In this document: in pieces, positions 1-12,600 of the stretch
How the letters are laid out: each line of letters starts with the position of its first letter
Position numbering within the stretch: the stretch's first letter is position 1
The notes under the pieces: generated by a model
What the model was told of the DNA's origin: nothing
Databases searched by the model: none
Seen by the model: only the letters and a program-made list of their open reading frames with translations
Assembly (NCBI RefSeq): GCF_014633365.1
Contig: NC_068350.1
Span: 2,361,001 to 2,425,000 of the forward strand
Direction: 5' to 3'
DNA: 64,000 nucleotides
Source: Diospyros lotus
Taxonomy: Eukaryota; Streptophyta; Magnoliopsida; Ericales; Ebenaceae
Position numbers and translations under genes: made by a program

Positions 1-3000
1 CTTTAGGGGCATAGATGATTTACTTTATAAGTTTGGGTAACTGTGAGGTTATGGGTTTAAATTTGTCTCCGTGCAACTATCAATAATCTGTGTTTATTCG
101 ATGGGCCAAACCTCAATCTTAGGCCGTGACTCTCTCGTCTGTTCGCTCAGACCAAGAGTGTGGCGGGCCGTGAATTTTAAAGAGGGTGAGAAGGTCCCAG
201 CAAAAACATGTGCTTGATTGAAAATCTTTCGAGTTTCTCATATTTAAAAAATGTTAAAAAAATATAAGTAACTATTTTTTATGCTTAATTATACAATTAA
301 AATCTTTCCTCTCTGACTACCAAGTATTGTCTATCTTGGCTATATATTATTGTTTAGAGTAGCTGATTAGGATGTCAATTAGTAGATTGTTTGATCTGCT
401 TGTCTCAATTGTGATAGAATATATTCATTTTAGATGATCAACCAATCCATCAAATATTTTTATTGAACAAATTTATATAAAAAAATAAGTCATTATTAAT
501 CAATCGATAAATTAAATATGAGCATAATCATACCGATGATGTTAACATTATAATATATCAATAGGACACATTTAATAGAAATGTCAATGACTCGAGTATG
601 TTAATTATTGTAACGTCTTGTATTATATGGTTTGAACTATTTTGTAGTTTTAATTCAGCAATGGGTAACTGAAATGAAAAAGTTGGCTTGGAATATATTT
701 AATAAGACTTTTTAATATTTAAAATAGATATCACGAAAATTTAGAAATATAAAAACAAAGTATGGAAAAATGATGCTTAAAAAAGGTCACGTTGCATGTG
801 ATTATCGTACCTATAACTTTTAATAGCTCTAAGTGAAATTATCAAAATAACTAATTAGGATATTTGTCGAATATTTTTAATAATGAAGTCAATTTAATTG
901 TGATAAAATGAACTTATTTTGTTAGTGTAATTAGAATAAATTTATTAGGTTTGAGAAGTCGGCCAAATTGTGTGACTAAACGGTCACTATGGTGCATTGA
1001 ATTTTTTTTTGGGGGGGGGGGGGGGGGAGAGGAATGACCTTTTTGGTCACTAAGCCTTAGAAATTGCATTACTTCTCAAGCCAAATATATTTTTTCATGT
1101 AATTATTTTAGCTTGGTTTATTACAATTTTGAATTTACTAGTATCATTTGTCATGTCAAATTGTGTGTACTACTCTTTAATTAAAAAATTAAAGAATAAT
1201 TATCAAAAAAGTTTTTTAATATTTAAATCAAAGATACTGAAAATCTAGTAATAATAGGTCAGGGAGGGATGGGACAAAGAAAGAAAATGATCTTATATAC
1301 CTTTGATTGCAATATTAATAAGTTTTAATTGTACTAATTGGGTCGGGTTATGGGACTATAAGACTTTGAAATTGCGATCATTTATATCCATAAGTAAATT
1401 TAAGATATATCTTTAATTTTTTTTATAGCGTGAAAAACTTGAGGAATCCCCAATCATAAATAGTCTTTGGTTCGAATCGTCCTACCATCATTTTCTAAAA
1501 TTCATGATCGACATTAACTCAATCTAAGTGTATAGATAGGTTTATCACAAACTGAAACTCAAGACTTGACTCTTAAGATAGACACAAGCGATTACACAAT
1601 CTTACATGAAAGCATAATTAAACCCATAATTTCACGATATTTCAAGCTCACAAACAAGTGTAATAGACAATCTATACTATTCTTAGGGTTAAGATATACT
1701 TTTATTTACATATTAGTATTTTAAAACAATATCACCAATGGTTAAGTATTAGAAAAAAATTATTAGAATTATATAATTGTTAAAATATAAAAGTTTCATA
1801 GGTTTGTTGATACCTTTTGGACAAAAGTTGTTAGGAAGAAAAGGCTTTGTTATTACTTAAAGATGAATAGTTTATTTTATTTATGACTTCATATGAGTTG
1901 TGTTTGTAGAGAAGACAAGATGAGAAGCAATAAATGATTGTGACATGGCAGCAGTTTTCTCACCTAATCAAGCACTCACTTATCAGAACAAATCATGGAT
2001 CTGAACCTCATTTTACATTTAGTGCACCCTTTTTATTAGACATTGCATGGTGGCTACAATAAGTGAGTGCAATGGAGTAGGTGCTTTTTTTTTGGTTTTT
2101 TTAAGGATGGATCACTAATATATGGATATAAAAAGATAAGTTTTAAATAAGTTTACTTCATATCTTAAAAAATAATAATGCACAGTAAAGTAAGAAAATA
2201 AAATAAGATTACAAGATATATTAGTTCGATCATAATATGTGATTATATTTACAAGGAAAGTTAAACAATTTCATTATAAAGAAAGTAGAGCAATACGATT
2301 TCCAAATCTCTCAAACTTAAAAATTTTAAATATATCCAATTAGTCACTCTCTCAATATATACTTGCTCGATTAGGACTTCTTCATATTGTGACCTCTCCA
2401 TTACCACCATAACTCACAGAAGTAATAATATTTCATTAAGTTTATCCTTCTACCTACCAAATATATATATAGAAAAAATATTATTTAACACTCAATTTTA
2501 ACACTTATAATGATATTTTGCGTCAATATTTTACATTTTATATTATATTAATACAAATGTACAAAACAATATATAATGTCACTCTAAATGTCAAACTTCA
2601 ATATTTAAATAACATTTTTCAAAAAATCATAAAACTTAATTTTGCGTCATTTATATAGTGTAATATATATGTATATATATTTGTGTGTGTTCAATATAAG
2701 AATTTTTTTGTCTTCTTGGCAAAGTCAATTTAACGTAAGATTCGGGGTCCATCCTAATAATTGGATTAGGTGGATTTAAACTTAATATTTTATTCGTCTC
2801 ATTTTAACTTATTACAACAAAAAGATTAGAAAGATCATCTTCAACAACTATCTTAAACAAGATTATAGTCAAGTTATCCCCAATCTTAATATATCCCAAG
2901 CACTCTCTACTCTTTGTCATCTTGTAGTTGATAAGAAATTCAAAACTCAATTTCCTCCCAACTTAAATGAAGAAGAGAGGAGATGTAGGTCTAGTGAACC

Positions 3001-3679
3001 CAAATCAATTCAGGAGGAGAGAGGAGAATATAAAAGCAAGTTGAATACTATAAGAAAAGTGGTTGATAATTATAACAATTCTAATGGCAGTTGGACTCCA
3101 CTACAAACGGAGGGAGAGGTTGCCATCAGATTACCTGTAGGGCTCCAATAATGTTGGATTGGTGGCTGTCTGAAAGGCATACAAAAACAACTTTTTATGT
3201 CCTTTTAAACTCTTCTTCAAGCCTTCTAGTAGTACTGAGGGTATCAGTACTTTGAGTTTACACCAAAATATTCTCTGGCTCTAGCCACTAACCGGTTCAT
3301 ATTCCAGAAGTGCAAATCTGTTTCTGGACCATACAGTTGAGATGAAAGGTACTATTCTGGGGCATATATTAGAATGTTCAATGGTAATAACAAAAACAAA
3401 AAGAAAGCGATCCTGCTGCTGCTTGATTTAGTTTCCTGAGGCATGCCAACCCTGATAGCCCACAAGCCAATGGGCACGGAGGCAATGTGCTAAGAACAGA
3501 TACAGATTTGACAATATGAAACCTTGCAGTCGGACACTGAAAATTTACAAAACATTAACAGCTCAGCTCATAACTGGGGAAGGAAATGCTCAGTGTCAAA
3601 TTAGCGCAATAGATCTTCCAATGATGAGGTAACTGCGGTAATGCACCAACTCTATCCGAGTCTTTTTAACTATATTCCA
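1..3679. other. Intergenic DNA and 3' flank of the SAM gene
   Basis: No supportable gene. The stretch is AT-rich with a 17-G run at 1011-1027. From about 3060 the sequence becomes less AT-rich and resembles transcribed 3' sequence of the SAM gene, but no polyadenylation site can be fixed. Confidence 0.6.
1011..1027. repeat. 17-base G run
   Basis: A run of 17 G directly after nine T. Similar long runs occur at 11768-11784 (17 G), 53660-53673 (14 C) and 4144-4156 (13 C). Confidence 0.95.
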
Positions 3680-6600
3680 TCACAATTGTCGCTTGGAACG
3701 TGAAAGCAAGGCAAGCTGAATTTTCTTCCTTGGCCCCTGCAAATTCACAAGATCTTTCTAAGAAAAGATAAACTTGGTGAAAAATACCATCATCAGAGTG
3801 AAGCGTGAACTGATAAAGACACTCCAGAAATCATTCAACCATGAGTACCGGATCTTTCTACATTGCATGGACCTTAACAAGCCATGAAACATTACTCCGT
3901 TGCAGAAAAAATAACGGCACTGTTAAGGTATAGAAGTGCCTGTGCGTAAGGATCGATCTGTATTCTGTAACTGCCTACCTGGACAATAGCTTTTATGTTA
4001 AAATCTTGTTGAACGTTTGCAGGTTGCTGTTACTGTGTTCATCAACAGCTTCCCATGAACTGGCCCACAATAAACACCATTGCCTCATCTCATGAATATT
4101 TAAGAGAACAACTATACTGAATCATGACGTGTATTTATTACATCCCCCCCCCCCCCTCAAATATGAAGATTAGCACTATTTTCCACCTGAATTGATTCTG
4201 AATATCCCCTTATTTAATAACTAACCGGTTTTCTCCCTGTCTTCTTTCTCTCAAGAACCACCAGCTTCCTCGCTTCTTTCTCTCCCATGTTCTATTGGCT
4301 GGTGTGCCCCTTGAACACATTTCCAGTCAACACACCCACATGCACAAATATTGCTAAGTTCCAAATGCCACAAAAACAATGGCTGGTTTTATTGCCACCT
4401 GGGTATAACTAGATTTCCTGGGATATCAAATGTCTGGCAATACAATAGTCAGAAAGAGGCATAGGCATAATGTTATCTTGAGAAAGTAGCAGTACTGATG
4501 AAGGTGTCGAAGGGATACAATCAGAAGCTGAGGCCAACTTTGTGTGCTACTGAGTCTCAAAGAACAAGTTAAACGACTAGAGGCCATAAGCAGCAAGTTC
4601 CAGATCAGCATTACGATGAGGAAATCTTTCAAAATCAACCTAATAACATAAATACTGTCTTTCCTCACTCCAATTAGATCTAAGTTTGACTAATTCTTGT
4701 TCTGTCAAACAATAATAATGATCTTCCAAAACAAAATGTTGGATAGCTCTATGTGGACATATATCCTGTCATCACACGCACTTCACAATTGCCAAGGAAC
4801 AAGTACCACCACTCTGCATTTACAGAAATCTGATAGGGTGTCTGATAACAACAATCATTATCCAAGGGCATTATAGTAATTAACATGCAGTGACAGACAT
4901 TAAGACACCTTCACAATTTCCCATGCCCTCTACTGTGAATTTAATGCTATGAAAACAGGTTTTTAGTTGACCACAATTGTGAAACCAAAGCATCGCAACA
5001 TTTGAGCTCCACAAAAAATCAGGGAAACGCTATTGCATAATAAACTAAAACAATGAACAACATGCCAACATCACACAGAAAACCACACCAAAATTAAACA
5101 TGACAGGTCAACTAAGAGGTAAAAAGGGAAGAACAATACCATAGGAATTCCCAATTCTTTGAGGTCATTGTCTCCCATCTGCCTTAACACAGTCATGTCC
5201 ACCTACATAGTGCATCCATGCAGGAAATCTAGATTATTAGATATACAAATTACAAATGTTCATTAGTAGAACAAGAGAAAGGGGGTGGGTTAGAATTGCT
5301 TTCTATTAATTTAAGCTTAAATAAATTGCTACGTCCAAAGTGAACTTCTAATGCTTTTGATCAGGTTAAGCCCCACAATAACCTGCAGTACTCTAGATAA
5401 TTATAATAGTTCTGGATACATAAGGAAGATGTTAATGCAGTGAACTCGACACAATTCCTAGAAAATATTAATATTTGGTAAAGCAGGTATGGTCAACTAC
5501 CTAGGATCAGATTTGTTGTATTGACATAGAATGTTGGGCAATAAAGCAACAAATATGCAAAATGAATGTAACCAAGATGAAGATACTAAGATTAATGTCA
5601 GCCATAGAAAAAATAAAATAAAATTATAAATGAGATTATTCATAATAAAGTCAAAGTGGTTCATATAGAAAATAAGATGTGTGGAATATGATTAAAATGG
5701 TTTGGTCATATGAGAAGAAAGCCAATAGAGGCTCCTATGAGGAGTGGATGAAATAGAACAAGTATTTGTTGAGGTTTGCCTAGAGTTTTTCGATTGGAAG
5801 ATTAGTGGAAGCTATTAGACAGTTAGAATTTTTTAAGCCAAAATGTAATTAATATAAACTTTGGGGTCTAACTGTAAATTCCTTATAGTTGTTAGTTTTA
5901 AAAGGGTTCCGCCTCCTCTATAAATAAAGAGGGCAAGGCAATAGTGGAGGATCATCTTCTTCTTTCTTTTCAAGTTTTCGGTTACTATTGTAAGTACCTT
6001 TGTTATAGAGAAAGTGAGACTTGTGTATTGAGTTCTTGGGCTTTCTTGGAGTGAACAAAGAATTGTACTTGAGCAATAGGATTGTATGAGGGCTTGGGTT
6101 TTGTACTGATCAGTTTCTTCTCAATAAAAGCTGTTCAATTGAGGTGTTGGACTGCTGGATTTAGAGCCAATTAAATTGGCTTGAACTAGGATAAATCTGT
6201 TGTGTCTCCTTTATGGTTTGATCTTTTCAATTCTGTTAATTTCTTTCTGTTGTTCATTTTCTGTTCTTATAATTCCACTGCATCCGTGAGTGTTGGAGAG
6301 GGTTTTCTCGCCTAAGGGTATAATCTAAGAGTCCTAAGATTACCAGTATTTAATAAAAGAGATAAGAGTAAACCAAGAAAAACATGGTGGGTGACAGTTA
6401 GGTTTGATATTAATTATATGGGCATTACAAAAGAAAAGGCTATAGGTAGAAATAAACAAGACGATAGAATTCACGAAGCCAATCCCATATAGTGTGGGCT
6501 AAAGGCTTGGTATTTTGTTGTTTAAATTTTAAAGAGTCCAACAAAAACACAAGGATTGCCAAGCCTTGATTCCATAGCTGGGGTCAACTTTATGAATTCT

Positions 6601-9600
6601 AGCTTGATCGTCTCTATTTATGATCATATTATCTCCATGACTATCATATGCCATGTCATGCATAAGAGTTTTCAACTAGATTTTCTTTAGTCTTCTTCTA
6701 ACTCTTTTGCTACAAACTTCTACTATTCCATTCACTCACCTCATGTGTGTTTATTGATTTATCTTTTTACATGCCTAAACTATCTTCAACATGTATTGCA
6801 CAACTTATAACAACCTCATTATAGATAATTAAAAAATTAAGTCTCTTTATGTGATTGTACATCTACCTTAACATCCTTAACTCAGTTATATTTTGCAATG
6901 TTGCTATGTAATTGCTTAACATTCTATACCATATAACAAACTTGATCTTCCAGTTGTCTAATAAAATTTTCTTTTAATTTTGATTTTTTATTTCATTTTA
7001 AAATTGCATAAAATGTTAGAAACACTTGTTCATGTTAGTTGTCTTCCATTATTTCTACGAGTAACAACCTCCATAAGATCCTTATTTTTTGAATAATTAA
7101 TCCTAGATATTTGAACTCATAATTTTAATGCAATAACTAGATTTTCAAATCTTACCACAATATCACCAATACTTCTATTTTTACTAAAATTACATTTTAT
7201 ATTTGGTCTTTGGCCATTCAACTTGAAGCTTTAGAATTTTAAGCTGTTCCTCCACAATTTGTACTTGGCATTCACGCGTTCTTTTATCTCATTCATCAAG
7301 ACATTGTGTCACGACCTTGGGTATTATAGCAGCAAAGCTGTAATTGAGTTACAATTACAGTTAGGGGGTATTTTTGTAATTCAGTTACAACACATGGGTG
7401 TTGTTATTCTGTTATTTTCCTTTTTGTATTGTAGTTAGGTGGTTAGAGAGCTTTGTTTGGTAGCTAAGTGGGGCTATATATATATATTGCTTTAGCTATA
7501 GGAATGAGATATGCTTGAATTGATGAAATGAAATTCTATTCTCTCTCTACAATTCTCTCCATTCTCCCTCTGGTTTCTCTCTACTATTTCTCCCCCCCTT
7601 CCTCTTAATATCTCTCCCTCTTCTACTGATTTCCCCCTTCCTTTAATTCTGATTTCTTCCCCAATTCCTCTTTTAACCTATCACGAACCCTAGGTTCGTG
7701 ACAAATGGTATCAGAGTAGTCCATCATTGGTTGTGGTTTTGATTCGAGTTCCGACAGTGATTATCGGTGAGTTCCTACGGTAATTATCGGTTGTTGATAG
7801 GCGATTGTTTCCAATTCGATTCGAAGGATATTAAGATCGATAGTGAATGAGAGAGAGCAAAGCAGTTCTCGCCAACTGCATCAATTAATCCTAAGCAGTT
7901 CGAGATTGAAAGATGGAGTAGTGTCAGGAGGTGACGGCCAGAACTTGAGGAATTCTTGTCTAATGTTGAAGGTGAAGCGGGCCAAGGGAGTTCCAGCAGT
8001 GGCTCCAAGAAGATTGCAGCAGAGCCAGGGTCTTTCGGCCACATCAGTGATTGGGTGATTCAATTCTAGGCAATTTTTGGCTGAACCTAGGAATTTGATT
8101 CTGTGGCCCGAGGGGGGAACTGTGGTAGCAGGTTTAGCTTGAAGAGGAACAACACTTGCAATTCGCCACTCCCAGAATCAGAGTCGAAGGCAAGTTCGAT
8201 TGCTGAAGGCGACTTTGAAGGACCGAGGAAATCCCAAGAAGTTGATTCTCAGCGGATCGATTGCCGACAATTGTTACAACGTTCAATCTAGGTAGAGTCG
8301 CTTGAATTCCAAAGTCGAGACAGGGTCCTCTAGCCATTGGACGGTGATTGGGGTGTGGGTCACGGCCGTGTAAGTCTTGATTGGTGCGAGTGCAACGATT
8401 CTTAGGCTGTTAATTTTCAATCGAAGGAGAGCAAAGCAGTTTCGACTCAAAACTGCACGCGGATTCCGTTTGGAGAGACAAATTCCTCCGACTTCTTTGC
8501 TTGTGAGTTCCGACACCCTAGGCTGCTAATTTCCAAGTCGAAAGGCGTTTGAGGCGAAAATAGAAGGCTCGGCAGCAGGCGAGCCAGGAAGTCGTGACTG
8601 GTGTAGGAGTTCCGAGCGATCACGAACAAGTCAGCTTGAATGGGCAATTCAATTGCAGATCAGAGTGGCGCAGCGGATTCCGTGTGAGAAGTGGATTCTT
8701 CCAGCTCCTTGATTGTTGGTGCTGGAGGCTGTGACTAGAGAAAACAAGAGATAGATTTTGGTTGTAAATTTTTGGCTAACTTGGGTCAAAGTGGAAAGGC
8801 AAAGAAGAGCGGGTGCCCCTACTCTTGAGTTGCAATTGAGGCGAGTATAGGAATTGCTATAACAGGCAAACCAGAAGCATGTATAGAACTCTCATTCCTT
8901 GGCCGTCGAAGTATGTTGTTGGTGAAAATTCGTCCATGGGTAGCAGTGCATATATGATATCATTTGAGTCTCAATTGCAGCAGAAGAATTCTTCGTTTTC
9001 AATTGGAACATACATGAAGCATAATGCTCCATTTTCAGTTGGAATGGAGCCTCTATGGCAGCCAAAAAAGGTTGCATTTTCAATTGACCAGAAGCATCAA
9101 ACATGGGAAAAGGATTTTGAGAAGGAGATCAGCCACGGGGACAAGGAAAAAAGAAATGAGATTGATGAAGAGTGCGAGGAATTTGGCCGTATGTTCCACG
9201 AGAAGCTGTAGGAGTTTGCAATGATACTAATCAAGAAGTATCATTACAACTTCCTCACTGAATACTTCTATGATTATCGCGGGAGTTTTAACAAAGATGA
9301 ATTCCTTAAAATAGAGCCGTTGAAAGAGAAATTGAGGCGGCGGGAAGTAGATTCGTTGCTCACCTCCAATGTTGAGCAGAAGATGTATACCAGTTTAGGC
9401 GAAATTGACAAGGAATATGCCAACTCATTACCCTCGTTGGCTAGTGCATGGGCTGAAGGATTTGGGGGTATTTTGGATTAGAAGTTTGTGGGAAATGGAA
9501 TAGCATTGGATCAAGAAAATCTGACTAAAGAACCCTCAATCTACACAGATATTGGGGCTAGAATCCTTCCTCCTATTTTGAACCTACCAAAAGCTAAGGA

Positions 9601-12600
9601 TTCTTTGGCTTGGGGTAAAATGGGCAGCGAGAAGGTGGAGAGGGCTGATGAGTACATGAAAGAAGGGAGTGAGGAAGAGGAATTGGAGAATGATAGTCTC
9701 TCAAGCACTCTTACTAGTGCTGAGATGCTGGATTCTATTGATTTCTGGAAGTAGCAGAAGGAGCCAGAAAAACCTCTTCACCAAGTACTTGAGGAGAAGG
9801 AACAAGGGATTGCACCGGGCACCTTGCTAGGAACATCTCACATGTATGTCATTGGCACGGGCACACAAGACAAAGCAAAGGTAACATTGCAGCACGAAGA
9901 GTTGGAGGTAATGTACAGATTTTTACCTGCAGAGAGGATTGAAATTCTGTCCATAATTGAAAAGGATGGGGTTGTAGGACGACACATTTGGAACAATTTT
10001 TAACGGCACTAAGGAAGAGGCGGATGGCTGAAATTGGTGTGGCAGCAAGACATAATGTTGTTGCTAATGAGGAGAAAGAAAAGAGAAGGCAAAAAAAAAA
10101 AGGAAAAACAAGATAAGAATAAGGAAAAGCGAAGAAGTAACCACTGAGTGAAGATGGGCATTGGATAAAGAAGCAACAGCTAAGTGGTAATAAGTTTTTT
10201 GGGGACAAGAAACATTTCAAGGAGGGGAAGTTGTCACGACCTTGGGTATTATAGGGGCAAAGCTGTAATTGAGTTACAATTACAGTTAAGGGGTATTTTT
10301 GTAATTTGGTTACAGCACATGGGTGTTATTATGTTATTTTCCTTTTTGTCTTGTAGCTTAGGTGGTTAGAGAGCTTTGTTTGGTAGCTAAGTGAGGCTAT
10401 ATATATATTGCCTCAGCTATAGGAATGGGATATGCTTGAATTGATGAAATGAAATTTTGATTCTCTCTCTACAATTCTCTCCCTTCTCCATCTGGTTTTT
10501 CACTACTATTTCTCCCCCCTCCCCCTCTTCCTCTTAATATCTCTCCCTCTTCTACTGATTTCCCCCTTCCTTTAATTCTAATTTCTTCCCCAATTCCTCT
10601 TTTAACCTATCACGAACCCTAGGTTCGTGACACATTGTTATCTATAAATAATATACATCAAGACATTAATGTTGGATGCACTTAGTGAGTTCATCCATTG
10701 CTAGAATAAAAAAAAGTAAGAGCTTGATGTACATCTTTGATAAAGTCCAGTCGTAACAGAAAAACCTTGGTGTATTCTCCATAAGTCTTTAACACATTTC
10801 TGCTTTGTGATACATGTCTTTGATATCTTATATATACACCAAATTTGCTATAATTTTATAGTTAAAAGACAAGAAAATTAAAAAAAAAAAATAACTCTAA
10901 AAAATTATCACCATAAGTATTTTCATCATGCGAGTTAGAATAAAAGCCTTGCATGTCACACTATATTAAACTAGCACACTTGAGCCAAAAATATACAAGA
11001 GGTCAAATAAGGAACCCAAAGCCTAAAAGATAGGGAATTTGCAGGTGTCTATCTTCAAAAATACATACCTAAACCTAACTGCATTAAGATGAACTCAAAT
11101 ACCAAGTAAAATTTACAAGTAACTAAGAGAATCCTTCGACAATGATCCCATCAAGGGAGTATGACTGGAGAAGTTTAGACATAATTTCAAGGACACAACA
11201 TTGACAAAGAATGCATTCAAAACAACATACTCCACAGGTCTAGGTTCATCTTGCACAAACCTGGAGAAGAACTGTGGATAACAGGGGCTTTTAGAGACAA
11301 TTTGAGACAATGAATTTCAAAAGGTGCACAAATAACAGCAATAATAAGTGGAGAACTAGTGCTAGACATATATACTTATTGTTTCAAATTATATACACTT
11401 TTTCTTTCATGTTTAATTGCAAAAGAGCCTGTTTTTGATAAACCATGACCACGCTTGAATTTCATGTTTCCTTACAAACAAACAGTGAACAGATGGAGAA
11501 CTCTACATTCTTTGAAACATGCACGACTTTGGTGAAAATTCAGATAATTTCTTTTTAGAACTACTGAAAGAGTATAAATAAGGTCAAAAGATATCACATA
11601 CTTCCTCTGCCTTAAAACAGATGGCATATTTTTCCAAGCCCAATGAATGCAAGAAGCTGTCCACAGTAAAGTGTTCATCACTCTACATAACACAAACACA
11701 ACAATAACAGGAACGTAGTCAGCAGATGAATGTAAAGAATCAAAACATGAAAATGATAAAAATGAAAGGGGGGGGGGGGGGGGGCGCAAATTACACCAGA
11801 GCAAACACACACAATGAGTTGCATGTCATCAACAAATAAGTGACACCAATTGCAAAGTAACAGAGCATTACATTCTGCTTAACTTGACCAAGCATCCAGT
11901 AGGGAGAAAGAACTCAGAAAAAGATGGCTTCCCTTGTTAGCATGTCAGCACAGCAATATCAAGCCCAGTAGAATAGGCTACTATAGAAATTAGCTCGCTT
12001 ATATAGAATAACATTATGTTCAGAGTCATTACAACTTAGGAGCCATATCACATGTAGTGAAGTTGCAGTCTGCAGAAATGCCATAGTAGGGCTCTAAGAT
12101 AGGTGAAGAACACAGAACTAGGCACCAAAGAAATATGCATAGTAGAATTTTTCCTCTCTCCTCTTTCTTTCTTATCCGCCCTCCCCCCCAAAATTATAGA
12201 TTACCAAATGTTCCAAAACCACATTTAGAGAACCACAGTGCCCTGCCTGAAACCTATTATTTGCCAAACAGCTAAGTTTTCCAATTATTCACATGACCCA
12301 GTATCTATTTCAGATGAAAAGAACCTGATTGCAACTTGCAAGGGCAGATTTCTTGCAATTGTGGCATCAAAAAATATATTTGATATTCACTCTGAAGGCC
12401 TAGAAAATAAGAACAACAGCTACTCTATATAGCAGCTTAGATGTCAACCATCATTAAGCATCTAATTAATTCCATTTCATCTAGTTTCAGCTGACAGAAG
12501 CATAATTGCAAAAACTCATAGCATGTGGTCTTAAATAATGGGCCACTGATCCCAAAACAACTGCCTTTGCATTTTGAAACCAAAAAAAAAAAGCCAAGAC

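Larger units (their letters stand above)
7307..10632 (+). mobile_element. Complete non-autonomous LTR retrotransposon carrying a captured host-gene fragment
   Basis: It is bounded by two direct LTRs, 7307-7703 and 10232-10632, and flanked by the same five bases CATTG (7302-7306 and 10633-10637). A primer binding site follows the 5' LTR, and a purine-rich tract AAGGAGGGGAAGT precedes the 3' LTR. By eye the LTRs differ at a few dozen positions including small indels, so the insertion is not recent. The internal 2.5 kb shows no gag, protease, reverse transcriptase, RNase H or integrase motif, so it must have moved with proteins from another element. It holds a degraded open frame related at its end to SF3B2. 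It inserted into LINE fragment B within a SAM-gene intron, and is transcribed opposite to the SAM gene. Confidence 0.92.
5203..11601 (-). other. Giant intron 5 of the SAM-domain gene, filled with nested transposons
   Basis: This intron separates the two halves of the SAM domain (exon 5 ends at 11602, exon 6 starts at 5202). The donor is GAA|GTATGT and the acceptor ATGTAG|GTGGAC. Of its 6.4 kb, about 5 kb is recognisable mobile DNA: two LINE fragments in opposite orientation, a solo LTR and a complete non-autonomous LTR retrotransposon. Both LTR elements lie in opposite orientation to the host gene or have no clear orientation. The exons on either side remain intact and in phase, so the insertions are probably tolerated by splicing. 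Confidence 0.85.

Noticed and set aside
4426..4668. 80-aa minus-strand ORF, and a neighbouring frame reading VDFERFPHRNADLELAAYGL, in intron 6 of the SAM gene
   Set aside because: The SAM exons at 5202-5140 and 3736-3680 join perfectly without it, and inserting it would interrupt the conserved GIPMGPRKKI. At most a cryptic alternative exon.
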